In this document: in pieces, positions 40,003 to 49,674 of the stretch
Position numbering within the stretch: the stretch's first letter is position 1
Layout: every line of letters begins with the position of its first letter
NCBI RefSeq assembly: GCF_017313105.1
Contig: NZ_JAFLND010000002.1
Span: forward strand, 310,001-374,000
DNA: 64,000 bases
Source: [Muricauda] lutisoli (nom. illeg.)
Lineage (GTDB): Bacteria > Bacteroidota > Bacteroidia > Flavobacteriales > Flavobacteriaceae
Direction of reading: 5' to 3'
Made by a program: the position numbers and the translations under genes
Notes under the pieces: model-generated
What the model was told of the DNA's origin: nothing
Database searches by the model: none
The model's input: only the letters and a program-made list of their open reading frames with translations

Positions 40003-41502
40003 ATGACCAAAAAGCTGAATACCGTCGTGCTTAAAAAATTACGTTCCTTAAGGTATGAAGATCTGGACTGGAAAACGGTCCTCTTTATTTTGGTCGTGCT
40101 CTCGGTCTTTATCCGTTTTCCGTTCTTTTTTAGGGATTATGTAGATCGTGATGAGAGCACTTTTATCCTGATGGGACAGTCTTGGGTAAACGGGCATTTG
40201 CCCTACACCCAACTTTGGGACTTGAAACCCCCGATTACCTTTCTTTATTTTGCCATTATTATCAAAATTTTTGGAAAAAGCTTTTTTGCCATTCGTTTTT
40301 TTGGTGCCTTTATGGTGGCCATTACCAGTTTGTTCACCTATGGTATCGCTACAAAGATCACTTCCAAAAAAATTGCCCTTTGGGTAGGCATTTTCTGCGT
40401 CTTTTTCCAAAGCCTGTTCGGGAGCCTGCAAGGGGTAATGTCGGAACATATTTGCACGTTCTTTTTTGTTGCCGGACTCTATATTCTGTTTTTGAAGAAT
40501 GACCCAAAGTGGTTCTTTACTTCTGGCCTCCTCTTGGGATTATCAGTTATGACGAAACTGAACATGGCCTATCCTGTTTTATTTATAGGATTCTACTTTT
40601 TATGGCAAGGATTTTATGAAAACCATGCTTGGAAGAACATTAAAAACTTAGTTTTTATGGGCTTAGGCTTTTTTATGACCATTGCCTTTATCGTATTGCC
40701 ATATTATCTCCAAGGAGATCTACAAATTTGGTGGGAGTCTATTTTTGAAGCGCCCTTGGCCTATTCCGAAGGAAAGTTCCACTCGCCACTAAAGACCTTG
40801 CCTTTCGCCATCATCATTTTAGGCCTGTTGATTACCGGGTTTACGCTGAAAATAATTGATTGGAAAGACAAAAAGCTTCAAATATTATCGGTAGTAATTA
40901 TGGGTATCTTATTATCCTTTATGCAGGCTGGTAAAGTAAACGGGCATTATCTTATTCAGTTATACCCTTTTATTCTGATACCTTTAGGAATAGCCGTGGC
41001 CAAGCTTCCACCTATTCAAAAAAAATATATACCGGTAATTGTTATCCTCCTTGTTTTAATTCCCATGGAATCTTATCTGGAATATGGCAATATCATATCA
41101 AATAAAATAAAGAAGGGGACCTTTTTCAACGGTGAGGGCATTGAAGTGCCAGCCTACATTACTGAACATGGTCTTGAGACCAAGAATATCTTTTTTACCG
41201 AATACCATATTGGATATTGGGTCCTTGATGAAACACCTCCTACAAAAGCAGCAACACACCCTAGTAACATTACCCGTGAGGAATTATTCCCATACATGGA
41301 TAACCCAAGAGAAACAGGTATGGAAGAACTCCGATACATTATGGAGGTTATCCAACCCAAAACTCTAGTAGCCAGAAAAGGAAAAGAAATCTTTGATAAA
41401 AAACTAGTGAATTACAACACCTACATTGATGAGTACCTAGAAAAGCACTACATTTTGGAAGCTAGCGTGGGGAGAGGACTTATCTACCAACGGTTAGAAT
41501 GA
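40003..41502 (+). CDS. ArnT-like GT-C glycosyltransferase
   Basis: This 499-residue multi-pass membrane protein has about ten or more hydrophobic helices. The first loop carries the acidic pair Asp50-Glu51 in DYVDRDESTFILMGQSWVNGHLPYTQLWDLKPP, the catalytic motif of GT39/GT83 transferases that use lipid-linked sugars. A soluble C-terminal domain (about 365-499) follows. It would transfer a sugar to an envelope glycan or protein on the outer face of the inner membrane. Its position between biotin relics gives no functional hint. It converges on the bioD relic with a 4-base gap. Confidence 0.87.
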   Translation: MTKKLNTVVLKKLRSLRYEDLDWKTVLFILVVLSVFIRFPFFFRDYVDRDESTFILMGQSWVNGHLPYTQLWDLKPPITFLYFAIIIKIFGKSFFAIRFFGAFMVAITSLFTYGIATKITSKKIALWVGIFCVFFQSLFGSLQGVMSEHICTFFFVAGLYILFLKNDPKWFFTSGLLLGLSVMTKLNMAYPVLFIGFYFLWQGFYENHAWKNIKNLVFMGLGFFMTIAFIVLPYYLQGDLQIWWESIFEAPLAYSEGKFHSPLKTLPFAIIILGLLITGFTLKIIDWKDKKLQILSVVIMGILLSFMQAGKVNGHYLIQLYPFILIPLGIAVAKLPPIQKKYIPVIVILLVLIPMESYLEYGNIISNKIKKGTFFNGEGIEVPAYITEHGLETKNIFFTEYHIGYWVLDETPPTKAATHPSNITREELFPYMDNPRETGMEELRYIMEVIQPKTLVARKGKEIFDKKLVNYNTYIDEYLEKHYILEASVGRGLIYQRLE

Positions 41503-41506
41503 TTTC

Positions 41507-41668
41507 TTAAGTGGTGCGGTATTCATCACCACTAAAAATAATATCGATTTCAAAATTCTTTTGCTTAAGTTTTTCAATCGTCAATAAGGTGTGATTGATA
41601 CTTCCCAAATAGTGTCGGTATCGCTCAAGGGAACTAATGATCTGGCTATAACAAATAATTTTATCTAG
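41507..41668 (-). pseudogene. bioD: Dethiobiotin synthetase (bioD) internal fragment
   Basis: The minus-strand frame contains HYLGSINHTLLTIE followed by KLKQKNFEIDIIFSGDE. This matches the conserved RHYLGSINHTLLT segment of flavobacterial BioD almost exactly. Only about 50 of some 200 residues remain. The P-loop N terminus is missing, and the frame hits TAA just after GDEYRTT, where EIIL (a typical continuation) follows in the same frame. The longer open frame extending to 41911 is a shadow over the DUF2007 gene. The fragment is squeezed between the DUF2007 stop and the glycosyltransferase stop. Confidence 0.78.
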
Positions 41669-42047
41669 AGGGTCTTGTAATAAAATTGCATTGCATGCAT
41701 TGATACTTTCTGGGCTCAAAAAAAGGAAACAGTTTATAGAAGACACTGCTTCTGGAATAATAAATTTCCGATTTGGTGGCCTTACAATTTGGGCAGACCA
41801 CTGGATTGCCGAACTCATCGGTAGCGTAGTTACGAACTTCATCAAAAATTTCCTTGGCTTTTTCCTTATCTGTTGAATACACCTGAAGCTTAACTCCCCC
41901 CAATGCTGCACTGATCAGTGGGTCGGAATTAATGGTGGCCTCGTCCCTTAAAAAAACAGGGATGCCCTCTGCTTCCAATTTTCCTTTGATCACTACGGCA
42001 TCTGCAGGAAACTCAAAGGTGCCCAATGTATAAAATTCGGTTTTCAT
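41661..42047 (-). CDS. DUF2007 protein with a C-terminal zinc-ribbon-like part
   Basis: From ATG 42047 this is a 128-residue protein. Residues 1-70 match DUF2007 (FYTLGTFEFPADAVVIKGKLEAEGIPVFLRDEATI), a small ferredoxin-like domain; the end has CPNC (about 88) and CMQC (about 118), a zinc ribbon. Role unknown; family members are thought to bind other proteins. The start codon overlaps the stop of the bioF relic (ATGA), and the stop overlaps the bioD relic, so this intact gene is embedded in the decayed biotin region. Confidence 0.82.
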   Translation of the reverse strand: MKTEFYTLGTFEFPADAVVIKGKLEAEGIPVFLRDEATINSDPLISAALGGVKLQVYSTDKEKAKEIFDEVRNYATDEFGNPVVCPNCKATKSEIYYSRSSVFYKLFPFFEPRKYQCMQCNFITRPSR

Positions 42048-42229
42048 GCTTTCATATATTTTTTGAGCAAATCCAAAGTGCTTTGCTCCAATTGCTGATT
42101 CTTGGACAATCCTAAACAATCATTGGAGGAAAAATTTACCAAAGGTTTTGATTCCGGCAGACTGTGCAAGGCATTGACCTTCAATCTTTGTGATAGCCTA
42201 TCAGATAACTTTTTGGGAAATATCTCCAT
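42044..42229 (-). pseudogene. bioF: 8-amino-7-oxononanoate synthase (bioF) N-terminal fragment
   Basis: ATG 42229 opens a 61-codon frame with FPKKLSDRLSQRLKVNALHS and NFSSNDCLGLSKNQQLEQ. That is the N terminus of BioF, whose family signature is DFSSNDYLGLS; Tyr is Cys here. The normal enzyme has about 370-390 residues with the PLP lysine near residue 235, so this fragment cannot be active. The frame ends at TGA overlapping the DUF2007 start. It is divergent from the M61 peptidase gene and may still be transcribed, carrying DUF2007. Confidence 0.8.
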
Positions 42230-42293
42230 AACACAAATGTAGCACTTACGGTGATTAAACAGTATCTTAGTCGTTCTTAAACCTATTCCAAAA

Positions 42294-44090
42294 ATGAAAT
42301 TTATCTTTTCCTTTTTAGCACTGTTCACAGGGTTGTTTATTACTGCCCAAACCAATACGTATCAAATTTCTTTTGACAACGCCGTACATCACGAGGCGGT
42401 TATTGAAGGTAATTTTCCCGATTTAACTTCAGATACTGTGGAATTCAGAATGAGCAGGACTTCTCCCGGACGGTATGCCCTTCACGAATTTGCCAAGAAC
42501 GTTTATGGTTTTGAAGCTACGGACAGTAAAGGAAACGTTTTAACCGTTACCCGCCCGAATCCTTACGCCTGGAAAGTTAGCGGACACGATGGAACCATCA
42601 ATATCAAATACATTTTGTTTGCCAATCGTGGTGGGGGAACCTACTCCCAAGTGGACGAAACACATGCGCACCTGAATATTCCCGCAACCTTTATGTTCGC
42701 TCCTGAGTTGAACGAGCGTAAAATAGAAGTGACTTTTGACGTTCGCGAAGATTTGGATTGGAAAGTGGCTACGCAACTTCCTTTGGTCTCGGGCACCACG
42801 TATTCAGCTCCGAACCTCTATTATTTTATGGACAGCCCAACGGAAATCAGCAATTTTATGCTTCGTTCTTTTGAGGTAGATGGGAAAACCATCAATCTTG
42901 CACTGCATCACAATGGCACAGAAGCGGAAGCCGATGAATATTTTGAAAAAGTAAAAAAAGTGGTGCTGGCCGAAAAGGAGGTCTATGACGAACTGCCTGA
43001 TTTTGATTATGGAAACTACACCTTCTTGGCCTGCTACATTCCAAATGCCTCTGGCGATGGTATGGAGCACCGTAATTCTACGATTTTGACCAGTACCCGC
43101 AGTTTGGCCAATGGAGGAATGGAACGCAATATCGGTACGGTATCGCACGAATTTTTTCATGCGTGGAATGTAGAACGTATTCGCCCCAAAACGTTGGAGC
43201 CCTTTGATTTTGAAGCTGCCAATATGAGCGGGGCACTTTGGTTTGCCGAAGGCTTTACAAGCTACTACACCGGACTGATTTTATGCAGAGCCGGACTTTC
43301 CACACCGAAAGATTACGTTGAAGGACTGGCAGGAACATTCAATTATGTTTGGAACTCTCCTGCACGACAATTTTTCAACCCGATTGAAATGAGCTTTCAA
43401 GCACCCTTTGTGGATGCGGCCACCTCGGTGGACCCAGTAAACCGGGATAATATGTTTATTTCCTATTACTCCTACGGAAGTGTTCTGGGCTTGGCTTTAG
43501 ACCTATCCCTTCGTGAAAATGGATTGAACCTGGATGATTTCATGAAGCTCATCTGGAAGAAATATGGAGCGGCGGAAACTCCCTATACCATTCAAAATCT
43601 TCACGATGCATTAAAAGAATATGCAGGGGATACTTTCGGGGATGATTTCTTCAACAATTACATTTATAAAAGTGGTATGCCCGATTACAAGTCGCTGATG
43701 GCGTCGGTGGGCGTGGTTTTGGAACAACCAAAGGCCTCTCCCTATTTCGGAGCCTATGTATCTATGAGTGCCGATAAATCTGGTTATATGATTCTCAGAA
43801 ACACGAAAATGGATAGCCCTGCTTACAAGGCCGGTCTGGATAATGGAGATATGATTCTGAGCATCAATGACAAACCTTTTGCAGAAGAGCAATCTTTTGA
43901 TGATTACCTGGGGCAATTCAACTTGGGAGAAGCTTTACAGGTAAAATTCAAGAGGTACGGAACGGAAAAGACCACAGAAATGGTTTTAACACCAAGTCCG
44001 GATTATGCTTTTAGTTTGATGGAAGATAAGGATCAAAAACCATCAGGAAAGATGCTCGAACAGCGAAAAGAATGGCTTAAGGTGGAATAA
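42294..44090 (+). CDS. M61-family metallopeptidase with PDZ domain
   Basis: This 598-residue exported protein (signal FIFSFLALFTGLFITA-Q) is a glycyl aminopeptidase-like M61 peptidase. The zinc motif is His285-Glu286-x2-His289 in VSHEFFHAWNVERIRPK, and the downstream Glu is in LWFAEGFTSYYTGL. The N-terminal domain (about 20-170) has the family beta-rich fold. A PDZ domain lies at about 490-580 with YFGAYVSMSADKSGYMIL and DNGDMILSINDKPF. It should act in the periplasm on peptides with small N-terminal residues. The GNAT pseudogene starts directly after its stop. Confidence 0.93.
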   Translation: MKFIFSFLALFTGLFITAQTNTYQISFDNAVHHEAVIEGNFPDLTSDTVEFRMSRTSPGRYALHEFAKNVYGFEATDSKGNVLTVTRPNPYAWKVSGHDGTINIKYILFANRGGGTYSQVDETHAHLNIPATFMFAPELNERKIEVTFDVREDLDWKVATQLPLVSGTTYSAPNLYYFMDSPTEISNFMLRSFEVDGKTINLALHHNGTEAEADEYFEKVKKVVLAEKEVYDELPDFDYGNYTFLACYIPNASGDGMEHRNSTILTSTRSLANGGMERNIGTVSHEFFHAWNVERIRPKTLEPFDFEAANMSGALWFAEGFTSYYTGLILCRAGLSTPKDYVEGLAGTFNYVWNSPARQFFNPIEMSFQAPFVDAATSVDPVNRDNMFISYYSYGSVLGLALDLSLRENGLNLDDFMKLIWKKYGAAETPYTIQNLHDALKEYAGDTFGDDFFNNYIYKSGMPDYKSLMASVGVVLEQPKASPYFGAYVSMSADKSGYMILRNTKMDSPAYKAGLDNGDMILSINDKPFAEEQSFDDYLGQFNLGEALQVKFKRYGTEKTTEMVLTPSPDYAFSLMEDKDQKPSGKMLEQRKEWLKVE

Positions 44091-44621
44091 ATGGTGCGTT
44101 ACAAACAAGCGGAAACCCTAGAAGAGCTAGAACAAATTCTGGATCTTCAGCAACGTAATTTACCTAAGAACATAACTGAAGAAGAAAGCACAAAAGAGGG
44201 TTTTGTAACCGTGGAACACACGTTGGATGTGCTCAAAGCCATGAACGAAGCGTGTGGACATATTATCGCTGTTGATAAAAATCAAGTTGTGGGTTACGCC
44301 CTTTGCATGCACCCCAAATTTGCGGAGTTTATTGAAGTGCTGCGTCCTATGTTCCGAGAAATTGATAAAATTCTAGAAGGTAAGTTAAACTATATGGCGA
44401 TGGGACAAATTTGTGTGGCCAAAAGTCATCGGGGACAGGGTATTTTCCGAAAGCTGTATCAAACCATGAAGGAGAAATTGCCCTAAAGTTTTGATACGAT
44501 CATTACAGAAGTAGATGGTAAGAACAAAAGATCTTTGGCAGCGCATGCTTCCATTGGTTTTGAAACATTGACCGTATACCGTTCAGGTGAAAAGGAATGG
44601 CATGTAATTTTGCTGAAATAA
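44091..44621 (+). pseudogene. GNAT N-acetyltransferase broken by an in-frame TAA
   Basis: The frame starts at ATG 44091, reads the GNAT core up to the acetyl-CoA loop (MGQICVAKSHRGQGIFRKLYQTMKEKLP) and stops at TAA 44484-44486, codon 132. The same frame then continues without change as SFDTIITEVDGKNKRSLAAH, ASIGFETLTVYRSG and EWHVILLK to TAA at 44619-44621. The second part is the normal C-terminal half of the fold (N-x-x-A-x-x-x-Y/H-x-x-x-GF). A single base change therefore splits a 176-residue enzyme. A sequencing error would look the same. The gene abuts the M61 peptidase gene. Confidence 0.85.
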
Positions 44622-44652
44622 AAAAGGGCCGCTCCATTGGAGCGGCCCTTTT
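44621..44652. terminator. Bidirectional terminator between the GNAT pseudogene and atpC
   Basis: AAAAGGGCCGCTCC pairs with GGAGCGGCCCTTTT around an ATT loop, with A/T runs on both sides. Confidence 0.88.
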
Positions 44653-44671
44653 GTGAATGAATTCATTTATT

Positions 44672-44950
44672 TTAATCGGCTAGGACGATTATTTTATTGT
44701 CTTTCATCTCCACTGTACCACTTGTTATCGCCAAAACGGTCTCTCCATTGTTTCCTTTGGAAAACTTATCGGCAAAATCCTCGTCAATGGTGATGTTACC
44801 TTTCACTTTAACGTTTCCAGCTTGCAATAGGGACACGATAGGCGCGTGGTTCTCCAACATCTGGAACTCGCCATTTACTCCTGGCACAGTAACCGAGGTT
44901 ACGTCGCCTGAAAATAAAGTGGCTTCGGGTGATACTATTTCTAAATACAT
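44672..44950 (-). CDS. atpC: F1Fo ATP synthase subunit epsilon (short form)
   Basis: The product is the epsilon subunit of F1, which couples and regulates rotation. Only the N-terminal beta-sandwich is present (MYLEIVSPEATLFSGDVTSVTVPGVNGEFQMLENHAPIVSLLQ); the inhibitory C-terminal helices are absent, as in other Bacteroidota. I choose ATG 44950 because MYLEIV is the family start; the ATG five codons earlier at 44965 comes from the dispersed repeat inserted between atpD and atpC. Confidence 0.94.
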   Translation of the reverse strand: MYLEIVSPEATLFSGDVTSVTVPGVNGEFQMLENHAPIVSLLQAGNVKVKGNITIDEDFADKFSKGNNGETVLAITSGTVEMKDNKIIVLAD

Positions 44951-44960
44951 ATCTTCTCTT

Positions 44961-45030
44961 GTCATTCCCGCGTAAACGGGAATCTTTTAATTTTGACTTA
45001 ATTAATAATGGGTTCCTGCTTTCGCAGAAA
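44961..45030. repeat. Small dispersed palindromic repeat between atpD and atpC
   Basis: Two inverted units are present: GTCATTCCCG/CGGGAAT around CGTAAA (44961-44984) and CCTGCTTTCGCAG (45015-45027). This pairing is the hallmark of the widespread REP/SMR-type repeats of the class ATTCCCGCGxxxxCGGGAAT with CTGCGAAAGCAGG. It separates atpD from atpC by more than usual and supplies a false upstream ATG to atpC. Confidence 0.7.
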
Positions 45031-45034
45031 TACA

Positions 45035-46576
<1,542 letters not shown>

Positions 46577-46598
46577 CTAACCGCTATTTTTTCGGCTG

Positions 46599-46606
46599 CA
46601 AAGATA
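46599..46606 (-). promoter_or_regulatory. -7 element of atpD-atpC
   Basis: TATCTTTG on the minus strand matches TAnnTTTG, 56 bases upstream of the atpD start codon. Confidence 0.65.
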
Positions 46607-46653
46607 TGCTTTTACATTCTTATTCAGAAACCGATTTTCAGTTTTTTTTAAAG

Positions 46654-46683
46654 AAAAAAGGCGTTGGATTTCCCAACGCCTTT
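46654..46683 (-). terminator. Intrinsic terminator after the TonB receptor at 46706
   Basis: GGCGTTGG (46660-46667) pairs with CCAACGCC (46673-46680); on the minus strand a T-rich run follows. Confidence 0.82.
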
Positions 46684-46705
46684 ACTTTTTCTTATTTACT
46701 GTTGT

Positions 46706-49465
46706 TTAAGGATTTATGGTCCAAGACAAATAGTAGATGGAACCAATAAAACCAGTTCCTATTGCTGTGTAGTACTCATCTCCCAATAGGTTGGAACCAC
46801 CTGCCTTGAAAACAGACTTGATGGAAGGAACCGAATAGTTGATCTGGGCATCCAATACGGTGTACGCAGGAATCTCTCCGTCAGCAAAAGAAGCCTCCCA
46901 GAAATAGCTATCGCTCCATCGGTAGTTTACGTTAAAACCAAAGTTTTTAAACAGGGCCGTATTTCCAAAGGAAGCCTTAACCTTATGCTTTGGTGTATTA
47001 AAGTTTGTTCTTACATCTGGATATTTACCTTCATCTATATCCAATTCTGCAAAGGTGTAGTTCACTCCTAAATCAAAGTTTCCAATTTTGGTGTCCACAC
47101 CAACTGTACCACCATAAGAGTTAATTTCAGCTTCCGAGTTGGTATATGTTTGATATACTTGATAATCTCCATTCTGCAATGCCAACAACGATAGACCTCC
47201 ATCCCCAGCTTCTCCATAAAATGGAACTGCAGTAGTTGTATTGGCCAAGAAATTAGTGTAACTATTGTAATAACCACTTAAATCAACTGTGAACCTACCT
47301 AATTGAGCTCTATACCCAGCCTCATAAGCTGTTATCTCTTCAGGCTGTACCAAGGGCGTATTTACTGCTTGAGGTGCTCCAGCTTGCAAAGAGCTTGTCG
47401 AATATGCATTTTCGTAGGCATCGCGACCCACTAGTTGCACAGTGGATTGTCCGATAAGGGCTTGTCCGCTTTCACTAACATTAAATGTACGCACGTCCCT
47501 ATCTAGGTTATCAGGTGCCGAACCTACCAAAATGGCACGTCCTGCATTCAAGCCAATAAACAAATCTTGGGTGGTCGGGTTTCTAAATCCTTGTTGAACC
47601 GAAACCCTTAGGTTATGGTTTCTTTCTTCACCCAAGGTATAGGCAAATGAAACTCTGGGAGATACAAATCCATCAAAAAATTCATTTTTATCATAACGGG
47701 CAGAACCTGTGAATTTCAAACGATCGTCGAGAAATTTCTTTTGTACTTGAAGGTACGCTCCGTATTCGTTGTATTTGATCGGACCATCAATATCGGTAAA
47801 GATGGTTCCCTGCGAGTTCAACTCATATTCCCTAAAAGAACCTCCTATTTGAATATCTGCCCAATCATCGATAAGGTGAGCTATATTGTAGTTACCGTTT
47901 ACATGACGGAACTTGGTCTTATCAATAAATTTGGCTCCAGTGGTCAAATCCCCATTGTTTATTACGGTGTTAAAGGCCCTTTCGAATCCGGGCGTTCCAG
48001 GAACCAACCTTCCTTGGTCTGCTGCTTGTCTACCAGCAATGTGGGCTTGGGCAGAAGCCTGTTCTGGAGAAAGTCCTGCTCCCTGAATTCCTCCCAAATA
48101 GGTTGGGATATAAGCACTAGCATAATCAGTAAACCATTGTGTATCGGATTTCCAAGCCCTATTCACATTAATTGCTGCAAAACGGGTATCATAAGCATCT
48201 CCTGAGTTTTCAGAGACAATGTATCCTCTGACAAAAAAGTTATCGTTTTTGATTTCCAACCTATGTTGCTGCATGGTAAACCCAGCTACGGCATAACGGT
48301 TGGCTCCTTGATAGATCGTGGTACCTCTACCTATTCTGCTATTAAGGATAACTTCGAGGTCATTTGCAAATGGCCTGTAGTGCAATGCAAAATCTGCCTT
48401 AACACTTTCTGCATTATAGTTGGCCAAATCCGCTTCATCATACCCTGTTCTAGATATAAAAGCAGAACCAACTGTTCCAGATGGAAATCCTGCGGCAGCA
48501 TCAAAATCCAATGTTGTAGCGACCTCATCCCCGTATACGTTTAATCCATCATAGCCTGGGTTGGAACGGTCAGCTCCAGGATTGTTTAAATCCACTCGGC
48601 TGTTGGCATGCCAATCCTCACCTGTTAAAACAGATAAATTTGCTTTAACGGCCAACTTATCGCTAAAGGCATGGGCGGCACGAACACCAAAATCTTTGTA
48701 AAAGTTGCTTCCAGCGGCATCTTGTGTAGTTACCCCACCTTTGGCGTAAGCACTTATCCCTTGGAAATCGAATGGGTTTTTACTGGTCATGAACAAAATA
48801 CCGTTAAAGGCACCTGCACCGTACAAAGCGGATGAAGCTCCTGGCAGGATCTCTACACTCTGCACATCCAGTTCGGACATCCCCACAAGGTTACCTAACA
48901 CGAAGTTAAGTCCGGGCGCGGTATTGTCCATACCATCTACCAACTGCAAAAACCTGTTGTTGGCAAAGGTTGCAAAACCCCTTGTATTTATGGATTGAAA
49001 CGTTAAACTGTTTGTATTAATATCAACACCTTTCAAATTTTGAAGTCCGCCATAAAAAGATTCTGCCGTAGTATTTTTGATTTCTCTCAATCCAAATCTT
49101 TCAACCGATACGGGAGATTCAAAAATACGCTCCGGCGTTCTTGACGCTGAAATCACAATTTCGTCCAACATGGTATTGGCTTCCGAAAGTGTTATGGTAA
49201 GCGTTTGATTATTTGAAGTCACATTGGCTGTGAAATTAGAGAAACCAATGCTGGAAAATTCAAGCTGGAACGGGGGCTCCTCATCAGTGTTAAAGGTGAA
49301 ATTTCCATCAAAGTCCGTAGTGGTCCCTTCTGCTTTGCCCACCAATACAACGTTTGCTCCTGGTATGGGCTCATTATTTTCATCAACTACCTTTCCCTGT
49401 ACGGTGGTCTGACCATAGGTTGCCAAACCCAACAGCATTAGGGAAACAAACATAAGTTTTTTCAT
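46706..49465 (-). CDS. TonB-dependent receptor with CarboxypepD-like N-terminal domain
   Basis: This 919-residue receptor has a signal peptide (LGLATYG-Q), a carboxypeptidase-regulatory-like beta domain (about 20-105: VQGKVVDENNEPIPGANVVLVG, GTTTDFDGNFTF), a plug (about 105-235: DEIVISASRTPERIFESPVSV, LQLVDGMDNTAPGLNFVLGN, ILPGASSALYGAGAFNGILFM) and a 22-stranded-type barrel. The domain order is like SusC relatives, but no SusD gene is adjacent, so glycan uptake is not supported. The substrate is unknown. Downstream is a terminator and then atpD. Confidence 0.9.
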   Translation of the reverse strand: MKKLMFVSLMLLGLATYGQTTVQGKVVDENNEPIPGANVVLVGKAEGTTTDFDGNFTFNTDEEPPFQLEFSSIGFSNFTANVTSNNQTLTITLSEANTMLDEIVISASRTPERIFESPVSVERFGLREIKNTTAESFYGGLQNLKGVDINTNSLTFQSINTRGFATFANNRFLQLVDGMDNTAPGLNFVLGNLVGMSELDVQSVEILPGASSALYGAGAFNGILFMTSKNPFDFQGISAYAKGGVTTQDAAGSNFYKDFGVRAAHAFSDKLAVKANLSVLTGEDWHANSRVDLNNPGADRSNPGYDGLNVYGDEVATTLDFDAAAGFPSGTVGSAFISRTGYDEADLANYNAESVKADFALHYRPFANDLEVILNSRIGRGTTIYQGANRYAVAGFTMQQHRLEIKNDNFFVRGYIVSENSGDAYDTRFAAINVNRAWKSDTQWFTDYASAYIPTYLGGIQGAGLSPEQASAQAHIAGRQAADQGRLVPGTPGFERAFNTVINNGDLTTGAKFIDKTKFRHVNGNYNIAHLIDDWADIQIGGSFREYELNSQGTIFTDIDGPIKYNEYGAYLQVQKKFLDDRLKFTGSARYDKNEFFDGFVSPRVSFAYTLGEERNHNLRVSVQQGFRNPTTQDLFIGLNAGRAILVGSAPDNLDRDVRTFNVSESGQALIGQSTVQLVGRDAYENAYSTSSLQAGAPQAVNTPLVQPEEITAYEAGYRAQLGRFTVDLSGYYNSYTNFLANTTTAVPFYGEAGDGGLSLLALQNGDYQVYQTYTNSEAEINSYGGTVGVDTKIGNFDLGVNYTFAELDIDEGKYPDVRTNFNTPKHKVKASFGNTALFKNFGFNVNYRWSDSYFWEASFADGEIPAYTVLDAQINYSVPSIKSVFKAGGSNLLGDEYYTAIGTGFIGSIYYLSWTINP

Positions 49466-49561
49466 TTGCTATGGATTAGAGTTAATTTAGTTTTTGCGCA
49501 TGTTAAGTATCAGTCGGGAAGATACATTTTTTTTTATTTCAATTATACAAAATTGAAAAAA

Positions 49562-49577
49562 ATTATGCATGCATAAT
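49562..49577. promoter_or_regulatory. 16-bp perfect palindrome upstream of the TonB receptor
   Basis: ATTATGCATGCATAAT is fully self-complementary and lies 97 bases before the receptor start, between it and the glmS terminator. An operator is possible; no regulator can be named. Confidence 0.4.
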
Positions 49578-49619
49578 ACTTTTTTGATAAAAAATCCTAT
49601 TCAAATATATGTTTTCAAC

Positions 49620-49649
49620 AAAAAAGGCACCAAAACTGGTGCCTTTTTT
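49620..49649 (-). terminator. Intrinsic terminator after glmS
   Basis: AAAAAAGGCACC pairs with GGTGCCTTTTTT around an AAAACT loop, 26 bases past the glmS stop. Confidence 0.85.
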
Positions 49650-49674
49650 GTTCAATTATATGTTTTGTATATCA

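Noticed and set aside
41507..41911. A 134-codon minus-strand frame
   Set aside because: Its first 80 codons lie over the well-supported DUF2007 gene in another frame; only the last 53 codons carry a real signal, the bioD fragment.
44951..44965. Upstream ATG of atpC giving an MTRED-extended protein
   Set aside because: Those codons derive from the dispersed repeat; the family N terminus begins at MYLEIV.
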